Origin: Nematostella vectensis
Taxonomy: Eukaryota; Cnidaria; Anthozoa; Actiniaria; Edwardsiidae
DNA length: 64,000 nucleotides
Direction of reading: 5' to 3'
NCBI RefSeq assembly: GCF_932526225.1
Contig: NC_064042.1
Coordinates: 10,986,540 to 11,050,539 of the forward strand
The notes under the pieces are model-generated. The model did no database searches. It was not told the DNA's origin and worked only from the letters and a program-made list of their open reading frames with translations. The position numbers and the translations under genes are program-made. Positions 47,771 to 60,100 of this stretch are shown here, piece after piece; positions within the stretch are counted from its first letter, which is position 1; every line of letters starts with the position of its first letter.

Positions 47771-49240
47771 GTTGAAGCTCGGCTGGTTGTGAAATTTTCG
47801 ACCAAATTTTCTCTCTTTTTGGCTAAAGTATGAGGTATGGGGATACTCTAATAAGAATTCATCCGTGGAAAATGGAAACGATTGTTTTAGAATAGATATG
47901 GCTGGACACCTCAATGTAGCAAAAGTTTCCAGCTTATTCAACCATCACATATCCCTTCTTCTGGTTTTTATTTATCGATCTCTGTTACTGTATCCTTGTG
48001 AATGTGATTGCAAATATATAATTTTCAGCAATACAGGGTTTTATTAAGGGTAATTTATTCTAGGCCCGAGATTTCATAAAGGTTTCTTAAATAGCATCTA
48101 GTAAACACTGCCCTAAAACATTTAAAGTTGCCCTTTGGTATTCTATTCCCATACAAAACTCATCTGTCCTCTGTTACCAATTTTATCCCATTAGTTACTT
48201 TCATTTTCATAAAGAGGGAAGGTTTTTTCAGGATGCCTTTCTTAAGGTCTTTTATATTAGAACCCCCCCCCCCCCCCTCTTCCATCTTTTATGGCCTAGT
48301 ATATCACAGGCCACCCAAGGCTACTTTCAGTAGCTCTATAGAGGAAAATGTGGGGATATTGTCATATCAGTCTTTCTTCATTTCATTTTATGGGATAGAA
48401 TGCTCCATGGTAGTAACACAACTCAAATCAGGCTTCATAAACTGGGGATTTGAGCAATCCCATCAAATGAAATAAAGAAAGACTGCAACCCAATATTACA
48501 TAACCAGTTGTTATAAAGTGTTATAAGGTTGTTATAAAGAGTTTTTTTTCCCATGGGGATTTGCCTGTGGGCAAATTTATGTCCTTTAGTCAGGATAAGA
48601 CAAGACATTTTTGAGTCACCATAGCCCCTCCCCTGGTAGTTTTTTTCTGGCCCAACAATATGCAGCTTTTGTAATTTTTTGTTCTTAAGAGCTGATTATA
48701 ATGCATCATCAAGTCCATGGCCACATTTAGCAGTTAATTGTCAAGGCAAAATCACTCTGAGGGTATGTGTTACTGTCTAATTAACAAGCTATTGGCTTCT
48801 TCTGGGCTTTAAAACTGTTGAAAGACAATATCAAGTTTGTATTGTAGTTCTAAAACTCATTTCACCACTGAAACTTAAACCCATTGTCTCATCCCAGACT
48901 CAATAATTGAAGAGTATGTGAGATAGATGGTACTTTTGTAACGACTATGAGAAAGGGGGCTGGCTCTAAATCCATTGAGAAGATTTTAGGGATAGATGAT
49001 ATTTTGGGTATGATAGGAGGAAGGGGTTATAATGAAATAAATCCATAATAATAAAATGGAGTAGCTAATCACTTTCATTGAGACAAGATGCTGAATTACG
49101 AGAGTGCAGATTCAGATGTGGTCGAGTTTTAGGCTTAGGAAGGCGCCTCAGGCAACTCATGTCTGACAATGGATTACAGCTAAGATGAAAACTGTTGGTT
49201 TTTTGGAGGGAGAAAAATTGGAAAACCCGGAATAAACCCT
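47771..49240. other. Intergenic, no gene seen
   Basis: Contains a run of 15 C at 48263-48277. No supported exon. Confidence 0.45.
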
Positions 49241-49850
49241 TCAGAACAAAGGCAAGATCAACTAACTCAACTCAAGTCGGGACTGGGAATCTAACCCAAG
49301 GGCTCGTTTCTCGAAACACCCGGGAATTCTCGGGCCCGAAAACGATTTATTTCTTAAATTTGAAAAGCTGGCTAATCCTGTAAAATTTATGATATCTAAA
49401 TGTGTCGAAAAATCGTCAAACATCGTATTTTACCACAAAGATTCATGTGAAAGATGATTCTATTTAGAGATTTATAGATTTTGACTTTTCCCGAACTTCT
49501 CGGGCCCGAAATTCACATGGCTTAAATATTAAGAAAGTTCTCGGGACCTCGCAGTCACCCGAGATTTTTTTGGGTAACTTTTTGGCTTCAGCAAAACTTC
49601 AAAAATAGCCCTATTGAGCGCAATCATTTGGAATACGAACCAAAGGAAGTTCAAACTGTTCTAAAACATGAAAGCGGTTGTGCAAAAGGAAAACATGCGA
49701 TAGTTTTAGCAAAAATGCAAAATAAAGTTTTCGGGCCCGAAAATTCTCGGGAGTTTCGAGAAATGGGCGTCAGGACCCATTAGTGAGAGGCCAAGACACT
49801 ACAGAGTGATGCCTTGTCAACTGCAGCACTAAGGCTCTCGTAGACCTAAT
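49241..49850 (-). mobile_element. tRNA-like SINE apparently split by a transposon
   Basis: Read on the minus strand, gccttagtgctgcagttgac (about 49830) resembles an A-box arm and gggttagattcccagtcccg (about 49270-49290) a B-box arm; between them sits the inverted-repeat element at 49301-49768. Joined, they would resemble a tRNA-derived SINE. Weakly supported. Confidence 0.35.
49301..49768. mobile_element. Non-autonomous transposon with about 40-bp terminal inverted repeats
   Basis: Left end contains tttctcgaaac then ctcgggcccgaaaac; the right end is the inverted copy (tttcgggcccgaaaattctc, then gtttcgagaaa). The motif tctcgggcccga also occurs internally at about 49499. No coding frame. Confidence 0.75.
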
Positions 49851-50319
49851 TGCGACTTAATGCATTGGAGAGATTGGAAGAGAGTTCATTTTTTGGTAAT
49901 GATAGAAAAATGGGACTGTATGAATGCGCTAAGAACATCTCTTTTACATATAACCATAACCTTGAAGCATTTTAACATTGAACACATAGAATATTCTATG
50001 ACATTTAATTCATCATCAACTATCAAAGTAACAAAAAATAAACCTATTTTTAAGATTTGTCCTCTGAGCATTTCATTGTGCATCACATTTTGTTTATTCT
50101 TGCAGTTTTGCCTAATTTATTTGAAAATTAGATAATTACTAGACAATTATATGGATAATCACTAACTAAAACGTAACTAGTGCTAATTGCATTCCATTTT
50201 TTTGTGATTTGAAAACTACCTATTGCCTACCTAGTCCAATGGGCTAACCTAGTTAAGGTTTATTGTTTCGTTTTGTGCCAATTGGCTTATGGTAAAATTG
50301 GGTCTATTCAATTGAAAAG

Positions 50320-50557
50320 GCGACTTGCACTAACAGATCAGCTGACTTTTTGGGTGGCAAACTTGCACACGCTCAGGGTCAAAAACAATATCACTTATTC
50401 AGCGCTTATAAAACAGCCAGATGGTTCTTTGTCAGAAAAGGCTTATTTTCATTCATAGATGTTTAGGTTCTCTTGCATGATGGGCACAGTTATTTCTGTG
50501 TTTATTTTAGCTTATATTTTCCACTTGAAAGTTCAGGTGATTAGTTAGTGCAAGTCA
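50320..50557. mobile_element. Small inverted-repeat transposon (MITE)
   Basis: The terminal repeat cgacttgcactaacagatca at the left is matched, inverted, by tgattagttagtgcaagtca at the right (about 24 of 27 positions). It shares internal blocks with the repeat at 35568, so this is a dispersed family. About 240 bp, non-coding. Confidence 0.7.
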
Positions 50558-51135
50558 CTTATTGTAACTAAAGAGATTCAAATGCTGTTGTTGCCAACTT
50601 ATGTTTAAAGACCCTTTATACATGATTGAGATGATGGGTATATGTATTGTTACATTGAGGTATGAAAATGTTACAGACTGTAGAATTATAAGAGATGAAT
50701 TCAACAGGACTGTGAAACGTTTGGCAAAAAATTTGTTAAATAGCAACAAAGGTAAAATTGTGAGTTATGGAGAAAATGATGGTAAAACATGAAAAAAATA
50801 TTCCATCAATTAGTAAAAAAAGATTATAGTCAATAGAATTAAACGAATTAGCATACTTTTCTACCACAATTCAAAATAATATCCTGTTTAAAAGGTTAAA
50901 ACTCATTCAGTATAGGGAATACAAGAGCTTCAAAACCCTGTAAAATTGGGAATTACAATGGCAAACACAAAAACTCATGACACATAGACACTCAATACAA
51001 TCAAGCATTTTCCATGTATTCATCTTGAATTGTGCCATGTTAATTTCCAATTTGACATAGGGTTTGGTTCTTGATTGAAAAACTATCTATATTGTACCCT
51101 TTTCCCTCTGAGCCCTGACCAATCCGAATTCCTGC

Positions 51136-54100
51136 TTAACTGCTGGCCTTGTAGCCTCTGGATGTTTTCACAACAACCTTCTTTGTAGTGATCTCCTCCT
51201 CTTCAGATGATTCATCTTCATCACTGAATTCAATTGGTGGGGATGATTCCACTGCTCTTGTGGACTCGGCAGATATTCCCTCATCTTGGAAAAAGTCTTC
51301 TATCTGCTCCTTGGTGTCTTCACTGTAACCACTCTTCTCTTTGTCTGTTTTGATGGTTGTGGACACATCACCAGGTTTGCTAGAAGAGGTGCTGTTTAAA
51401 AGAGATACAGAGAAACCCTTAGATAAGTAATAATGAGTCCGTGAAGGGAGAATGCAGTTCTTGGGAAAGCAAAACAGTAATCTCTGTAAAAACATTTCAG
51501 GTCTCATATGGTGTGCTGTAGACTACCAAGCTAATATATATATATCTGTTTTAACTACTGTACAACTTTTTGTAGTTATACTCTTCTAAGACTTTTTAGG
51601 CTGTTATGTAATACTGACCTGTAGCTAGTGGTTTTGGTGGTGGTTGTGATGCCCTTTCCAGGGGAACCCCTCACATATGAAACCTCAGTACGTGACTGTG
51701 ATTGAGGACTCATGGTAATATCCTTACGTGACAGTTGCCTTGTCAGGTCATCCACCTACGATAATAGACATTCAAACATTAAACCTTTTTACTCTTACGT
51801 TGCCTGAGAAATCAATGCCACCTTTTTAAAATTATATCTCTAAAAAAAAAAAACCTGTTTGATGACCATGTCTAGTACAGTTACAATTAAAAGAACTCAG
51901 AAGACGATTTAATTGTTGAAAATACTAGGCAAGAGTTGGCATGACATTGAAACCTCAGTAGTCGATGTTGTTGTGTTGTCGAGTCATGTTGTGTTGCAGT
52001 CATTATGTGTTGCAGAGTCATGTTGTGTTACAGAGTCATGTTGTGTTACAGAGTCTGTGTTGCCGAGTCATGTTGTTGTGTTGCAAAGTCATGTTGTTGT
52101 GTTGCAGAGTCATGTGTTGCAGAGTCATGTTGTTGTGTTGCTGAGTCCTGTTGTTGTGTTGCAGAGTCATGGCCTACCTGGAAGCGGTATTTCTCGCTCT
52201 GGTTCTGCAGCTCTCTCATCTGCTGGATCAGTTCTTCAGATTGTGTGTTGCCTTTGCTTCTCATCAGGGACACCTGCTGGCGAAGATGTTCCTTCTCCCG
52301 CTCACAGTCTTCACGCTGCTTCTCAAATCGAACATTCCTGGTAAGGATAACTTTTTCTTTAACTCAACAAAGTAGAATGTGGTCACAAGAATTTGAAGGT
52401 TAACATAGGTAACCTGTTGCACAGCCTGTCTTGATGCCTAATATATTATTTGGTATACCTTCACAAGGACAGAGGAAAAAAATGGCATGAAATTTTCCAA
52501 TTCTCAATATATAAGCTCAAGATTCCGCAAACAAGGAGTTCCTTTGACCAGGAGAATTCATAATTTGAACATTTGAAAATTGCCTTTCAAGCCTCATATC
52601 TCGAAGACGAATCCATTATAAAAAAATACTTTTTGATATGTTGGTTTACATAACATAAGGAACCTCTATGCAAAAATTCAAGCTTACCTAACTTAGCCAG
52701 ACCTTATTTTGGGAAAACTTGCCATTTTTTGCTCTGTCCTTCACACATGTATTTATGGTGGCTGTTTTACACTCGCATGTTTTTTTTAAGTACACAATTT
52801 CATTCATATACATCATGTGGTCAACGTGCCCACCAAAGGGCCACACCCAGAGCACCTGTGCACCCCATCCACCAATATTAATCCCGCAGGGAGTTATTGA
52901 GTGAAAATTGATGAGTAAGATCTCATAGACCTTTAAATGTCCTTAACTTGGCGCAAAGCGTAAGATATTTCCTGAATTATTCTCAAACAGAGCTCGATGG
53001 TATTTTAACGAGCCCAGGCACTCAATAAGGGATTTGTTATAAGAAAAGAAGCCGTGTCTTTTTGGGAGGCAAATCCAAGAAAAATTTACTCAATTTAACA
53101 AAATTAACTCTGAAATGGCTGCAACCGAAAGGCCAAAGAGGGACAAAAAATATAAATTTTCAATGAAAAGAAGCAACAAGTCCCCTTTGACAAGCGAACT
53201 AAGGTATTTTCTCCGTTTCACGCCTATCCTTACTCGGGTATTCGGGTATAGCCGACAACAAACCCTTAAGTCTTATCTACACTATCAAAGGAATTGGAAA
53301 CGCTTATGGAATTTGATGCTTACCGTGCATGTGTTAATCAACATAAAGGAGATATAAGCGAAAAGTAAAGTAACGAAAGATGTTTTTTCTCCATTGTCTA
53401 ACGTTCATTTACACACTCGTATAAGCTCCGGTTCCTTTCCGTCTCTGCTTCCTTCGCTAGTGAAAAGTCGGGTAAATGCACAAGCGAAGACAGGTATGTT
53501 CAAGTATGTTCAACTTACTGGTTCCTAAGCTTGGTGATCTCCACCGCCATGGACGCCTTCTCGTGTTGGCAAGACTTGTTGTCATTTTCGATCTCGGTTA
53601 TACGGTGCTGCACGACAGTCAGTTCGTCCTCAAGCTCCACATTTAGCTCGCGCGCGTGCTCGTACTTCTCCTCCAGCTCGGAAATCCTCTTCTGGTAGCT
53701 GACGACCTCCTCTCTTAGTGTGACTATCCTTACCTCGACGGTCTTGTAGGTGATTATCAAGGTCTCGTATTTCTCGCGCACTGTGCGCAGCTCATAGTCC
53801 ATGTGAGAGATCATCTTATGTGCACCCAGCAGCTCTTGTTGCAGCTTAAATGAAAAATAAGAATGGTTTTAGAGTTCTTAATGTTCCTGTTATACTATAC
53901 AATCGAAACTATATAGCTTACGGCGTCAACCAAAGTAGGTATAAGTATCGAAGCACTTTGGGTGTTTTATTTTTACTTTATCGAGTACAAAGTGTACTGC
54001 ATAGTCTTTGTGTCAGTCAGTAATGTTGGCTTAACGTTTTCAAAGGGATGCTCCTTCCTCAAGCAATCTAAGTTTCTGACTTTCTCTAGTATCTAGTATC

Positions 54101-57100
54101 TTAGTTGTTTCATTGTTTTGTAATCCTTACCTCGTTCTCACGTTCCTGGCTCCTCTTATAAGCAGCAGTAAGGGCGGAGTATGAAGCAGAGTCCTCGTAG
54201 TCCATGCGGGTCTTGGAGTATATCTCTTGCTCGGCTTCCAGCTGAGCCAGGCGTTTTTGGAGATTGTCAAAGTCTTCCTGAAGATTGTCCTTGGACTGGC
54301 GGGCGGCTTCGAGCTCGGCCTGGAGATCGTGGTTCTTTCTCTTAGCATTCTCAAAGTCGTGGTACAACTTGCCCTTGTCTGTGGTCAAGCCCTGTAAGAT
54401 AAAGCAATGCTGCCATGAGTAAATGTCAGCTAACCGCGTTTAATTACTATCCTTTTAATTTTTTCTAATACAAGGTGAAGTCTTGGCTGAAAAAAAATGA
54501 GTATGTTCTTTTACCCGATTGCGCCCGTAGTACCATAGAGTGTAAAGCTGTTTTCTTCTGGAAAACACCTTCAAAGACACGGCATATTTGAACAGATTGC
54601 ATACCTGATTGGCGTTCTCCAAATGATCAATAGTCTTTTGCATGCTTGCGATCTTATCCTCGAGCTTGTGTTTCTCCAAGTCCAAATTATCATAGTTCTT
54701 CTGTAACGTGTTGTACTTGTTCTGCCAGGACGAGATGTCATCATTCAGACGATTTTTCTCAGCCTTGAGCGCATCAACATCCTCCTGCATGTCCGGGAAC
54801 ATGTCCACTCCGGACTCAAGCTGGCCACCCGCGTCTCGGACAATGGTTGTCTCGGTCTCGACTCTCTCGTAGCGGCTCTTGGCGCTAGACAGCTTGTTCC
54901 TGAGATCGTCGATCTCGATCTTGAGCCTGGAGTTCTGTTCTCTAGCGTCTTGAAGCTTGTTCTCAAGGTCGGCAATCTGTGGCTGGGCTCTCGCGAGTTC
55001 GGACATGTGATCGCGTTTCTCTGCGTTCATGTTGTCCATCTCGTTCCTCAGGGCTGCGAGGTCTCGTCTTAGCTTGTCGTTGTCTGCCTGAAGGTTGTTT
55101 AACTGGAGAGTAATAACGTTTATGATACGTTAGTGTTTTGTTTTCTTTTTGAATTGTGGATGTGCATATTGCTGATAGGCTGTAATATGTTTTGGTACTT
55201 TTACGAGTTATGTTGCAAAAATTAAATTATAAGATTGCCCATACGAAAAGTATTTTTTCATTTTTCTGATGCTTTTTTGAGATTTAATTATCCCTCTCAT
55301 GAAACGGCTCCATTTTACTGCTGAAATACGAAAATTATTAAGATACGTGATTTTATTATTCAAATTTAAACCAAAAAATAATTGTCACGCAAACCAGAGT
55401 TAGGATCTTTTAGTTGTACACCTACCTCATCTTCCAGGCGTTGCACTGTGTATCCACGCTCGGCGAACTCAGCTTGCCTGGCGTCAAACTGCTGCTGCAG
55501 TTCTCTTAGCTTCTTCTGTAGATTAGCAATCTCCTGCTTCAGCTTCTCGTTTCTGTTCTTAGCTTGATCCAGGATGCCGCGGAGCTGTGCCTGCTGTTTG
55601 GCTTCAAGCTGGAGCTCTTCCTCAAGGGAGTTAATCCTGTTCTGCAGGTTCTTGATATCTCGCTGAAGCTCACTCTTGTTATTGTTGGCGCTCTGGAGGG
55701 CTGCTTCGAGGTCGGCAATTTTCTTGTAGGCGTCTAGGAGCTAAAACGAGAACTTGTCGTTAAAAGAGCTTGACAAGTTAACCTGATTCCCTGGTTCTTT
55801 AGTTAACAACTCCAGTTTTGTTTGCAATTCATGCTGTACTTCGTCCTTCACCTATCAAGTCGTGTTCTGAATTTTCACCTATAACCCAGGACCTTTTTGC
55901 ATTACTGATCACTCGCTGTTTCTTGACCACCTTTTCTTTTCTCTGTCTCTCTCACCATCAGATTTTCCCTCTCCCTCTAATATTCTCTAACACGGTCTCT
56001 CTTCGCTTAAGCCCCTCTCTGCCTTGTTGCTACCCATAAGCTATTATCGTGCTAATCTCCTTTCATTTTTGTTATCTTACACATCTATTGTATTCGACTC
56101 CTTTTGTAGCTTTTTGTAGCTTTACCACGTCACGTCTCATGGTCTTTCCTTACTTCCATCCTATAATCTTACCTCTTTCTGTTGTGCCTCGATCTTCTGC
56201 TGTGCCTCCTCTGTCTGAGACTCGAGCGTTGCGATCTTGTGCCGGGCGTCCACCAGCTCATCAGACAGGTCCTTCACTTTGTTCTCATACGTCTCATTGT
56301 AGGCTTCCAGTCTAGTGACCTTGTTCTTGAGATTCTGCACCTCCTGTCCGAGCTCGGTCATCTTTTTCTTCCAGCCCAAGGCGTCATTGGCATCAACCTG
56401 AAGAACAATAATTATTTATGAGGGCTCGTCTTGTATGATTCATTCCAAAGTACTAATATCATTCCAAAGTACTATATTTTGTTGCAGTGTAAGTATCTGT
56501 GGAATATAATTGCCTGCCTGAATAAAGACATCTGCAATATAATTGGCTGTAATTCACTTCTAGCTCTCAATAGTTGATAGAGACACTGTATTTACTTAAA
56601 ATAACCCCCTAAAATAATCAGATGTTTTTCTCTCAATTTTTTTCTTGGGTTAACTTCAAGCCTTGCCTTCTTTAAAGCCGCATGATCTCCGATGATTTTT
56701 ACAGAAAACGCGAAAAATATTTCAAAATATTGAAAGCAGTGTGTCTATTGGAAGTTTCTTTGAGGATGTGATTGATAATTTAGAGCGAATGGCCTGTTAA
56801 ATATCTCGGATTCTAATAGATTATTTTGTCTTTTAACGGTTGAGGTTTCCGTCGGACCTCCGGAAGTAAACTGGTTAATTGCAATGGAATGAGCAAAACA
56901 TTATAGTAAAAATAGTTAGAAATAAACTAAGGACATTATTTCTACAGTGGCGAACGTGGTTAGAGAAGTTTACACGGCAAACGTCCGCGTCCTCAATTGA
57001 CCGTGAAAGTTGGAGTTTTCACGTCGTGGTTTTATGGAATCGGCTGAAATGTATCAGACATAACGCATTTTCACGTGCTACTATTGAATTCTGAATCAAA

Positions 57101-60100
57101 TGCCATTGTTTTCTGTCGTCGTCGTTGCTTATGGCCCCTAATGCGGATTTAAGGTGGCAGTGTTTGATTTGTGGGCAGCTTTACTTACCTTGTCCTGTCC
57201 TTGCAGGTTATTGAGTGCATCTTGCAGCTCCTTGATCCTCTTGTCCTTCCAAGCTCCCTGTCCTTCAAGCACGTTTTTGTCGCGGTTACTGTTTGCCAGA
57301 TCACTCTCCACTTTGTTCAGCTTTGCTCTCAGCCCAGCGATGTCACTGTCCATGTTGTCCTTGTCGCGAACGGCCTTCTTGTAGGCAGATTCCAAGTCAC
57401 GATACTTCTTAGAATTCACTTTATCGTCGTCGCGCATGGGCATGGATTCTGGCGGCGCTGAGTGCACCTCGCTGACATTTTGCTGCACAATGATCATGTC
57501 GCTCTGCATTCTGTCCTTCTCCTGGCGCTGTAACTCAATCTGCACGCGTAGTTCGGAGATTGTCTTCTTCATGGTGGCGATTTCCTGCTTGAGTCTGTTC
57601 TTGTCTGCCTCTAGAGCCTTGATACGACCCTCCAAGTAGAAGATCTTCTGGTTCTTTGCAGTGAGTTCGGCTTGGAGACGCTCCACGTCCTTCAGCGCAT
57701 TCAAGTACTTGTTTTTAAAGTCAGTCGCCTTGGCGTTCGCCGCAGCAACGTCTTTGCGAAGCTTCTCGTTTTCATCGCGCAGAAGGTTCATGAAGTGCTC
57801 TAAGTCGGCGATTCTTGATTCACGTTCCTGGATCTGGCTGTTAAGCTTGGCGACTTGGTCAGCGTAGTTTTCATTAGACTCTCTGAGATTGGAAATCTTC
57901 TGCTTCAGGACACTTATTTCGTCCTCAAGCTGCTTCTCGTTGTTCTTGTGCCACTGGATCTGGTTCTCTCGGTCCACCACCTCACGTTTGGCGTTGTCGG
58001 CCTGCGCTGCATAATCGCTGACCTGGCGCTGAGCGGTGAAGAGATCCTCCTTGGCTCTTGCCATCTGGTGGCGCAGTTCATCAAGTTGCCCGCGCAAATT
58101 AGCGTTCTCTTGCTGTGCACGATGCAGATCTTCTTCCAAACTTGCAATTCGCTTCTGTGCGTTGATGAGCTCGGCATTGAGATTGTCATTCTCAGTGAGG
58201 GACATCTGCAACTTAAGCTCGCTCTCTCCAAGCTTCCTTTTCAGGTTATAGACATCTGCTTCGAGCTCTCCCTTCTTCGTCTGCACCTCGGTGAGTGTAG
58301 TCCTGATGGACTTGATCTCCTGCTTCAGCATGTTGTTGTCACGCTCCAAGGCATCCTTCTGCGCTCGAAGCGAGTTGATGATTCCTGGTGCATCTGTTTG
58401 ATCGCCTGCCTTAGCAGCGCGTACCTTCAGCTCCTCAATCACCTTCTGCAGCTCCATGATTTCGTCCTCGTTGTCTCGCAACTTTCTGTCCCTCTCGTTC
58501 AGCTGTTGCTGCAGTTGGCTGTTTTGGTCTTGGAGAAGCTTGTTTTGACGCTCCAGTTTATCGTACTTGCTTTGGAGAGTTTCCAAGTCTTGTCTTAGAA
58601 TCTGTGTCTCCATGTCATCGCCTGAGGATTCTACCATGCTTTCAGAAACCATAGAAATCGCGGACTCAAGCTGAGGTCGATTCTCAAGGTTGATAATCTG
58701 CTCATGGGCCTGGCTCAGCTTGCTTTGCAACTCGTTTTCTTTCTCGCTGTTGATCCTGTTGTTGATATCCATCTCAGCTACTCTGCGTTTGAGGTTGATG
58801 TTCTCCTCTTCCATGCGTTTGGCATTCTCGCGGTCACGGTCGTTAGACTTCTCGATGATCAAAATTTTCTCATTCACTGATCTGTTAGCCTTTTCCATGT
58901 TCTCAATCTTCTGTATCGCGGTCTCGTAGTCCGCCTCAACGCGCCTCATGTCCTTCTTTAGCGCATCCATCTGTCGCTCAAGCTCATCTCTCTTCAGTTT
59001 CAAGTCCTCAATTGTCTTATCCCTGCTCTCAATCTCTTGGTTGTAATAGTCAATCTTGCTCTTCAGTTCGTTCAGGTCCCTCTCTACGATATTCTTCTCA
59101 TCGCGCAAGGTATTGACTTGGCGCCTCAGCTCTTCGATCTTCTCATCGAGGCTGTTGCGATCTTTGGTAAAGTCACGAATCTGTTGTTCCAGGGTTGAGA
59201 TCTTGGCCGTACTTGTTCTCAAGTCTTCTAGTGCTCTGTCCCTCTCAGCTGAAATCCTCGCGAGCATATTTTCTAGCTCGTTGATCCTATTCTCTAAGTC
59301 AAGGATCTCCTGCTGGCGCCGGGCGTCACTCTCTTTGAGATTTTCATTCTCGTCCTTGATTTTAGACATTTGGGCTTTCAGGCTCTCGAGTTGTCCCTCG
59401 ATGTACTCCTTGCTGGCTTGGAGGTTGTCAATCAAGTTATCCTTCTCTGCCGATTCGCGCTCTTCGCTCTCAAGCCTCATCTTGAGCTCAACAATCTGCT
59501 GCTGCAAGTTCATGTTCTCCTCTCTCGCCTTGGCGAGCCTTTCATTCGCGTCAGCCAGTTGTTTCTTGAGCGAGTCGTAATCCTTCTGCACGGTGTCATG
59601 CTCTATCTCTAGATCAGCCAAGTCGTTGTTGGCCTGCACAAGTTCTTCCTTGATTGCTTGCTTTTCCTTCTCGGCGCGGTCCTTGGCAGCCTCGAGGTCA
59701 CGGATTCTCTTGTTCAAGGCGTTCACCTTGGCACGCAGGTCCACGTTCTCTTGCTGTAGTTTGCGGTAGTCGGACTCGAGCTTCTCGTAGCGGTTCTTAT
59801 AGGATTGTAATTCTTGTTTCATCCTATTCTCTTTGTCCTGGCTCGCCTTGTAGAGAGTCTCGATCTCATAGTAGCGCGTGTCGTGGGTGGCACTGGCGCG
59901 CTCTCGCTCCTGCTGCTCCTTTCCGATGTTACTGATAGTGACCTCGAGCTTGTTCACGTTAGTTTGGCTGTTCTTGAGGTTCTCTTCCAGCGAACGGATC
60001 TTGTTCTGCGCTGCCTCGAGTGCGTTCTTGGTGTTCATGAGCTCGCGTTTAAGGTTCAGTAGCTCTTCATCAGTAACCGCCTTTGCACTTCTCAGACGCT

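Noticed and set aside
53115-53357. 80-codon + strand frame in a coiled-coil gene intron
   Set aside because: No motif, no splice or promoter support.
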